From Cyclospora cayetanensis (lineage: Eukaryota > Apicomplexa > Conoidasida > Eucoccidiorida > Eimeriidae): a stretch of 64,000 nt of DNA. The translations under genes and the position numbers were made by a program. The notes beneath the pieces were generated by a model that had not been told where the DNA came from, made no database searches, and saw only the letters and a program-made list of their open reading frames with translations. Shown piece by piece: positions 58,301-64,000 of the stretch. The stretch covers positions 1-64,000 of the forward strand of contig NW_020312090.1 in the NCBI RefSeq assembly GCF_002999335.1, given 5' to 3'. Position 1 is the first letter of the stretch. Each line of letters opens with the position of its first letter.

Positions 58301-61300
58301 CGCTACCCCCGCCTGCGGTTAGCCCAGTTGGTGCGACTCCTGTGTCTTCCATCGTCTCACAAGTGCCCCCCCCCCCAGTCAAATCCGTGTTGAGGTCCTT
58401 CTGCCCTTCCTTGAGCGATCCTGTTGTCGCCCTCTCAACATGCGCAAGAGGTTCTTCTTTGCCTTCCACATCCTCCTGCGATTGCTTGGCGCCTGCACCA
58501 CTCCCCTTGAACCCATCGACTTCAGACTTGCCCTCAAACGCCGTCCCCTCACCATCTCCCGTTGCAGTAGTGGCCTCGTCTGCTGCTCGTGTTGCTGCCC
58601 CCTCTTCCTCCTCTGCTGCATGCTTCGCTTGCACCATGCTGGCATCACCAGCGTCTCCATCCGCGGCATCGCCTCGTCGGGAGTTGCGCCCGCGGTGCTG
58701 CTGCTGCTGCTGCGAGCCTGTCAATTCGTCTTCTGCTGCAGAACTGCCACCAGCTCTCTTGGCCCTTCCCCGTGTACGTCCAGCAATTTCCGCCTGTCGC
58801 TGTGGCTGCTGCTGCTGCTGCTTCTGCTCCACAGGAGCCGCATCCTCCTCTTCCTCGTCTTTGACTTGCCCGAGCTGCAGCTGCTGCTGCTGCTGCTGCT
58901 GCTCGGCAGCACCAATAGAGGCCCCACACTTTATCTGCTGTTGCCTATAGGCCGCCCACGATTCATCTGCTCCTTGTCTGGGATCTCCGAAGGGGCGCAC
59001 CTCGCCAATTCGCTCGTCGCCCTCAGCAGACAAGACAAAGAAGCGGCAGCGACGTTGCAAAGACGAGACTATGCGGTGGTTTGCCAGAGAGACACTGCAC
59101 GCAGGAGCAGCAGCAGCAGCAGCAGCACCGTGGGCAAGTGCGAAACAGGGTAAAGGGGACAGGCGAAGAGGACAAGATAAGACACCATCGCCAGCGTCTT
59201 TCGGTGTTAGCTGGCCCTTCCAAACACCCCCTCGTCGAGGACGCGTGCGGGAGGAGACGCAGGGGGAACCGCCGACAGAGCATGCATGCGGTGACAAAGG
59301 AGCATTGCACACATATCTTATATCTCAGGCAACTCGGGAGCTGTAAGCCCAGCGACCAACAAAGGAAAACTGTCTAGCAACGAGCTCCATTCAAGCTGGA
59401 ATAAGCTTCGTTCCCTAAAAGTAGTGCCAACTGAAAAACTGGGAGACAACCAGCTAAAGGGTTCACAGATTCAGTAGTTTTTTCAGCCGAGGCTTGGGGC
59501 TCTGTATGAGGCCATCCAAGGCTCGTACCGTGAAGCCTTAGAGGAAGACAGCATACATCCCCCACAATGGGAAGCTACCTTCTATTAGGAGTTGCCAAGG
59601 GGGGCGGAAAAGCCTTCTTTAAGGGGGAAAAAGAGCTCTCTCAGAGTTCTTACTTGCATCTATGGGCCATAATGGAGGGCTGCAAGCCGAGCAGCACGCG
59701 AATTTCGCTGGCGAGAGCTGCAGGGAGTTGTAAGGCAGCATCGTATCCTCCGAGGTCGCAATTGTCTTCTGCGTAAACCCAGCCTCGCCAGCCGCCCCTG
59801 TCTCTTTCTAGGATGTATCGCTCTTTCTCGAGTTCTAGCTGTTGCAATGCCTCTGCCTCGGCTGCTAGCGGCTGCAGCTCTGCGGCTGCACTCTCCGCCG
59901 CTGCCGCTTTTACCGTTCCAGCGTCCTCTTCGTCTTCTGCCGCGGCAGCAGCAACTGCCGAGGAGGGTGTTTCCGCACTTTTGGGGATGGCGATTTTGGG
60001 GGGCAGCGCGTCGAAGCGAAAGTGGTGCTTGCTGCACGTCTTGGGTTGTCTTTTCACGGAAACGGAGAGATTGTAGAGGGCAGCCCCTTCGTCGTCACAA
60101 GTTCTTCTCCTGTAAAAGACATAATCTTCCCCAATCACCCGGCCCTTCTTCGTCAGATAGTGCAGCTGCATATCCATTATCGGGGGGGCCCCTGTCGCTC
60201 CCGTGGGGGGCCCCCCAGTGCGACCCTTTCGACCCTCCGGCGAAGCCACTGCCGCAGCGCTCCTTGGCGAGGGGGAGACGGCTCGCGGCGTCTCCGCTCT
60301 CTGACACTGGGAAAGGCTTCTATTGCTAGCGCTAGTGCTCCCCCCAGCTCCCTCTGCCTGCAGATCTCCCTGTTGGTGAGACTGATTCGCTGCAGCAGCG
60401 GGGTTCCCCCCGAACTGCGCATCCGCCTCGGGGAGGGAGAACGCTAGAGCAGCGCGACTCTTCTTGCCAACCGTGTAAGTCCGCAGCGATACCACTTTCG
60501 GCTTGGAATACACCAAAACACCCTGCCGTCGCAAGACTCCTTCGAAGAGACACGCAAGAGAAGCCGAGGAGAGGACCAAGAAGGGCCGCAGGTTCTGCCG
60601 TTCTCGACTTGAGCACGAGACAGGGCACAGGTAGGACGGCAAGACGTGCTGCGCGTCGCAGAAAGCGGCGTTTAAAGCAACACCAAACAGCAGCACACGG
60701 AAAAAGAAGTTGGGCTGGGGTAAGACGGAGCAGGCGGCACAGACAGACACGGTGAAGAGAGCAGAAAGAGGGGCTGGGGAAGAGGGATCTAAAAGGGCAG
60801 GACCCCTAAGCCTAACAGCGAAAACTCCCGTCAAGAATCTAAACAGCCTGTTTGCGCCTAATTTGAGGCAATAGACTGCATATGGGTGGCACTAACGCGT
60901 ATGTGCGGGGCGCAGTATATGTGCGACAGCGACGAACGCACATACACATACACACATACACACAGACATGGACATACACATACACATACACATACACACA
61001 AACACACAGACATGGACATACACACACAAAAACATACGCACAACACACAGACATGGACATACACACACAAAAACATACGCACAACACACAGACATGGACA
61101 TACACACACATACACATACACACATACACACAGACATGGACATACACACACCGACACCCATACACAGACACCCATACACATACACACCGACACCCATACA
61201 CACACCCATACACACAAACACACAACACACCGACACCCATACACACAAACACACAACACACCGACACCCATACAAACACACCCACCGACACACCCATACA

Positions 61301-62237
61301 CATACATAAACACACCCATACACACAAACACACAACACACAAACACACCCATGCACACACACCTATCTGAGAGTCGAAGAGACACGGCGAACTCGTGCCT
61401 AGTGAAGAGTTACCTGTATTTCCACGAGAACATCAGCCCCTTTCTCTGTCCAGACAAGGTATGTGCCTTCTTCCTCGAGACCAGGGAGAGGCAGGAGGCC
61501 TCTCGCATCGCTTCTGTCCATCCACACGACTTTGTGCTGCTCCCGCATAGCCCTCCTCACGAGCTCTCCCAAGCGGACAGACAGACAGCTCCTCTGAAAC
61601 GCGAAAGCAGGCAGCTGGGGACCTCCACTGCCTCCGTTATTCCCCTCCTCTGCCCCCCCTGCTGCTGCTACGGGAAAGTCGGCACCCCGATGACTGCACT
61701 GCCTCCGAACCTTCCGACGCCTCATTGCAGCCAGACGGCTCAGACGAACGCTGCTCTTAGCCGCGACACGCGACCCCCGCAGGCGTTGCTGCTGCTGCTG
61801 CTGCATGTCTGCGCCAGCGGAATTTCCCGCTGCATCTTCGCCCTCCGTTGCACTCATGGTATCCTGTTCCTGCTGCAGACCCTCTGCCGCTGCTGTCGCA
61901 GTGGCGCGGGCGCGCTGCTGCTGCTGCTGCAGCTGTTGCTGCCTGCTGCTGCTCGCGACGACGCCCCCGCAGGATGAGGCGCCAGACGCAGTGGCAGTCG
62001 CTGCTCCTGCTGCAAGGGGCGTCGCTGAGACGGCAGCAGCAGCAGGAGCAGCAGCAGCAGCAGCAGCGGGCCTCATGATACCCGCAACTGTGCCGCGAGT
62101 GTGGCGGATGCTTTCTGCTGCAAGCATTCTTTCGGCGAGGGAGGGGGCCCCTTCGAAAGGCCCCCTCTTGAGCGACGCCCTTCTGCCCACTGCAGCAGTG
62201 GTGGCTATGGCCGCAATCGGCGAAGAAGAAAGAAACG

Positions 62238-62269
<32 letters not shown>

Positions 62270-63093
62270 TGCTGCTCCTGCTGCTGCTGCTCCTGCTGCT
62301 GCTGCGAAAGGCTGTTGTCGGCGAGCTGCTGGTGCAGCTGTTGCTGCTGCTGCTGGAGGGCGAAGAGCTGCCTCTCCCTGAAGCCGAAGAGACCCTCAGC
62401 GGTCGCCCCCCCCGAGAAGGGGCCCCCATCTGCGACAGGGGAGTTGTTAGCTGGCGAGACACTGTAGCCATGCGAAATAAAGCCTGCCAGCTGGGGGCTA
62501 CCGTGTTGGACGTCGGAAGAGGCAGAGGGACTGTTTGCTGCTGCAGGGTCGAAGAAGGATTCGGAGAGCAAGCCTCCATTATCCCGTTCCCCACCGTCTC
62601 CTCCCGCAGCAGTCAGACAGCACGATGGACCCCCGAACGCCGCTGATTGAACTACTGAGAAAGCAGCATTGCGTGGAGCCTTAGCCTCAGGAGTCGGGAA
62701 GGGGTCTGAGGGAGCACCTCTGTCTAGAGGCTTGCTGTTACACTCCCCTTGTCTCGACTCATTCGCGCCGAGAGCTGGAAGCACCGAACTCTTGAATAAT
62801 AGCGACGCGGGGGCCCCCGCTGCAAGGCCAGGGGCCTCCACGACCTCCCCGGGGCCCCCTAGCTCTGCGGGAACGACCGGTGGGGCCCCCATCGTGCTGC
62901 TGCTGGTGCCTAAGTTTGCTCCGATGAGCGGCGAACACGCCAACCCTACGGGAGCCGCCAGAGGAGGAGGCTGTTGCTGCTGCTGCGGCTGCTGCGGATC
63001 CATTGGCACGCAGAGACTTCTGGTGTTGCTGCTACTGCTCCTGCTGCTGCTGCTCCTGCAAAAGTCTCTCTCTGCTGCAGCTGCGCCGCACAT
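55345..63093 (-). CDS. SET8: SET8/KMT5A-type histone H4K20 methyltransferase, large apicomplexan form
   Basis: Nuclear enzyme that methylates histone H4 Lys20. Nine exons in transcript order (63093-61414, 60522-59654, 59094-58039, 57610-57185, 56783-56710, 56368-56290, 56032-55906, 55692-55625, 55420-55345) join in phase to 1484 residues. The SET domain is the last 140 residues: [78 protein letters not shown] (NHS cofactor motif), [20 protein letters not shown] and a SET8-like end (LKQNPWLNE). The 1340-residue N-terminus is mostly Gln, Ala and Glu runs, with islands that look folded: [38 protein letters not shown] and [17 protein letters not shown]. Toxoplasma SET8 is likewise very large. An internal ATG at 63003 ([11 protein letters not shown]) may be the true start. 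Introns 1 and 3 carry CA arrays. Confidence 0.88.
57690..57915. repeat. CA-rich microsatellite in SET8 intron 3
   Basis: Interrupted (CA)n with AGAGA spacers inside the intron between SET8 exons 3 and 4. On the sense strand it is a (UG)n-rich tract 80-300 nt upstream of the acceptor at 57611. Confidence 0.9.
60940..61365. repeat. CA-rich minisatellite in SET8 intron 1
   Basis: About 430 bases of CA-rich sequence with higher-order units: a 41-base unit beginning agacatggacatacacacac recurs at about 61008, 61049 and 61090, and a second family carries ccgacacccatacac. It yields long spurious Thr/His frames on the plus strand and Cys/Val frames on the minus strand. Confidence 0.88.
61790..62350. 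repeat. CTG/CAG tracts in SET8 exon 1
   Basis: Clusters of CTG triplets (for example 61787-61806, 61913-61945, 62240-62310) read on the minus strand as Gln and Ala runs within SET8. The longest Gln run uses mixed CAG and CAA codons. Confidence 0.88.
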
Positions 63094-64000
63094 ACAGCTT
63101 TCGTAGCGGGGCCTGGTGTCTTGTGTTTTCTGCTATTGCCGCTGCCGCACGCGCAAGCGGGAGACGTGCCGCTCCACAGGGCCCCTGTGTGAGCAACGGA
63201 CACCGCTTCTCGCCGGAGCAATAGACGGAAGCCCTCCAAAGTGAACTGTGTTCTTGGGAGTGACAGGATGAATCGAAAGGCGTGATGCGCCTGTTGCTGT
63301 GCTCTATCTGCTGCTACTGCTTCGACCGCCAGGCCGTAGAGGGGTAGCAGCAGCCGCAGCGGCTGTAGCGGCAAACCGCATCCGGCGGCAGAGACAGATC
63401 GAGACAGCGAAAAAACAAGATCGCAGAGTGCGAGGAGAAGTCACAGGGGGAAAAGACAAACAATCAATGGTTGCACTCTCCAGCAGACAGAAGCCCGGTG
63501 AGGGGGGGACGCGGGGAGGGGGCCCTACTGATCCTTTCGCATCATCAAGTGCGCGGGGCCCTGCTGCAGCTACTGGCTCTCTCTTAGCATTAAGGCAAAA
63601 TACCAAGCAGACGCAACGTTATAATGCGGCAGCAGCAGCCGTAGCAGCACCTGCTGCTGCCCCCATACTGCACATACCCCTGCACCCCCCCTATGTTGGC
63701 GGTGGGGTCGCTCAGACACACACACGCAGCAGCACCCAAACTCCTGCTGCGACCTTCATAGCTCGCCCTAAACTGCAAGTGTCGGCCTATAATGCATTTT
63801 GACACGCCAGTGGCGATCTTGTTCGCTGCTTCGGAGGAGCTGGGGGCTCAGTGAACGCAATCGACGTCGGTGGATTCGGTGGATGGTCTTCCAGGGAGCA
63901 TGTGTTCAAGGAGACGATTAGCTAGGCGAAAGCCTGTTCCCCGTTTGATGCCGGCAGGGAGTTAGTCACGCATTCACATGAGTTCCCTTGTTCTATATGC
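63094..64000. other. Upstream flank of SET8
   Basis: Probably the SET8 promoter and 5' leader, with CAG/CTG clusters near 63640-63660. A plus-strand frame (63299-63802) is low-complexity and unsupported. Confidence 0.45.

Noticed and set aside
60886..61977. Plus-strand open frame of 363 codons rich in Thr and His
   Set aside because: It is the translation of a CA-rich minisatellite in SET8 intron 1 plus antisense of SET8 exon 1; no start context or homology.

Overview
The window looks like nuclear DNA of an apicomplexan coccidian, most likely Eimeria or a close relative. Genes are short-exon and intron-rich. CAG/CTG trinucleotide runs fill coding sequence and read as Gln, Ala or Ser runs. 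Repeat-rich, gene-bearing stretches alternate with repeat-poor stretches in which I find little. Interspersed TTTAGGG-like motifs also fit. The SET8-type methyltransferase and Rab GDI have ordinary eukaryotic (not bacterial) character. Species is not provable from the sequence alone.

Layout, left to right. 3' part of Rab GDI (+, 533-3308), convergent with an SBDS ribosome-maturation gene carrying a long Gln-rich and zinc-finger tail (-, 3997-6913). A 4.2 kb stretch with nothing convincing. A small mitochondrial-type membrane protein (-, 11173-11679), divergent from ribosomal protein L17 (+, 12264-13556), which is convergent with the SNARE YKT6 (-, 14043-16322). A CDK-like kinase with a Gln-rich tail (+, 17465-22600). 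DNA polymerase delta small subunit POLD4 (-, 25280-26043), divergent from the splicing factor RBM22 (+, 26932-28850). A putative secreted Gln-rich protein (+, 30447-31910). A 5 kb repeat-poor stretch. A secreted PP2C phosphatase (+, 38159-42030) followed by a possible small gene (+, 42041-43100). An FtsH-type AAA ATPase without a peptidase domain (-, 43535-46784), divergent from a PUS1/TruA pseudouridine synthase (+, 47470-51068). An RGP1-like arrestin-fold protein (-, 51647-54271). A 1484-residue SET8/KMT5A-type H4K20 methyltransferase (-, 55345-63093).

The genes do not form a pathway or operon; they are independent housekeeping genes (vesicle traffic: GDI, YKT6, RGP1; ribosome and RNA: SBDS, RPL17, RBM22, PUS1; chromatin and replication: SET8, POLD4; signalling: kinase, PP2C). 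All spliced models were built by hand from codon phase, GT/GC-AG sites and remembered family sequences, so exon borders are predictions. Points I find most worth a check are the peptidase-less FtsH-like protein, the Val at the SET8 product-specificity (Phe/Tyr switch) position, the SBDS tail, the His at the YKT6 zero layer, a tandemly triplicated 5' splice site in PUS1, and an apparent excess of GC-AG introns.
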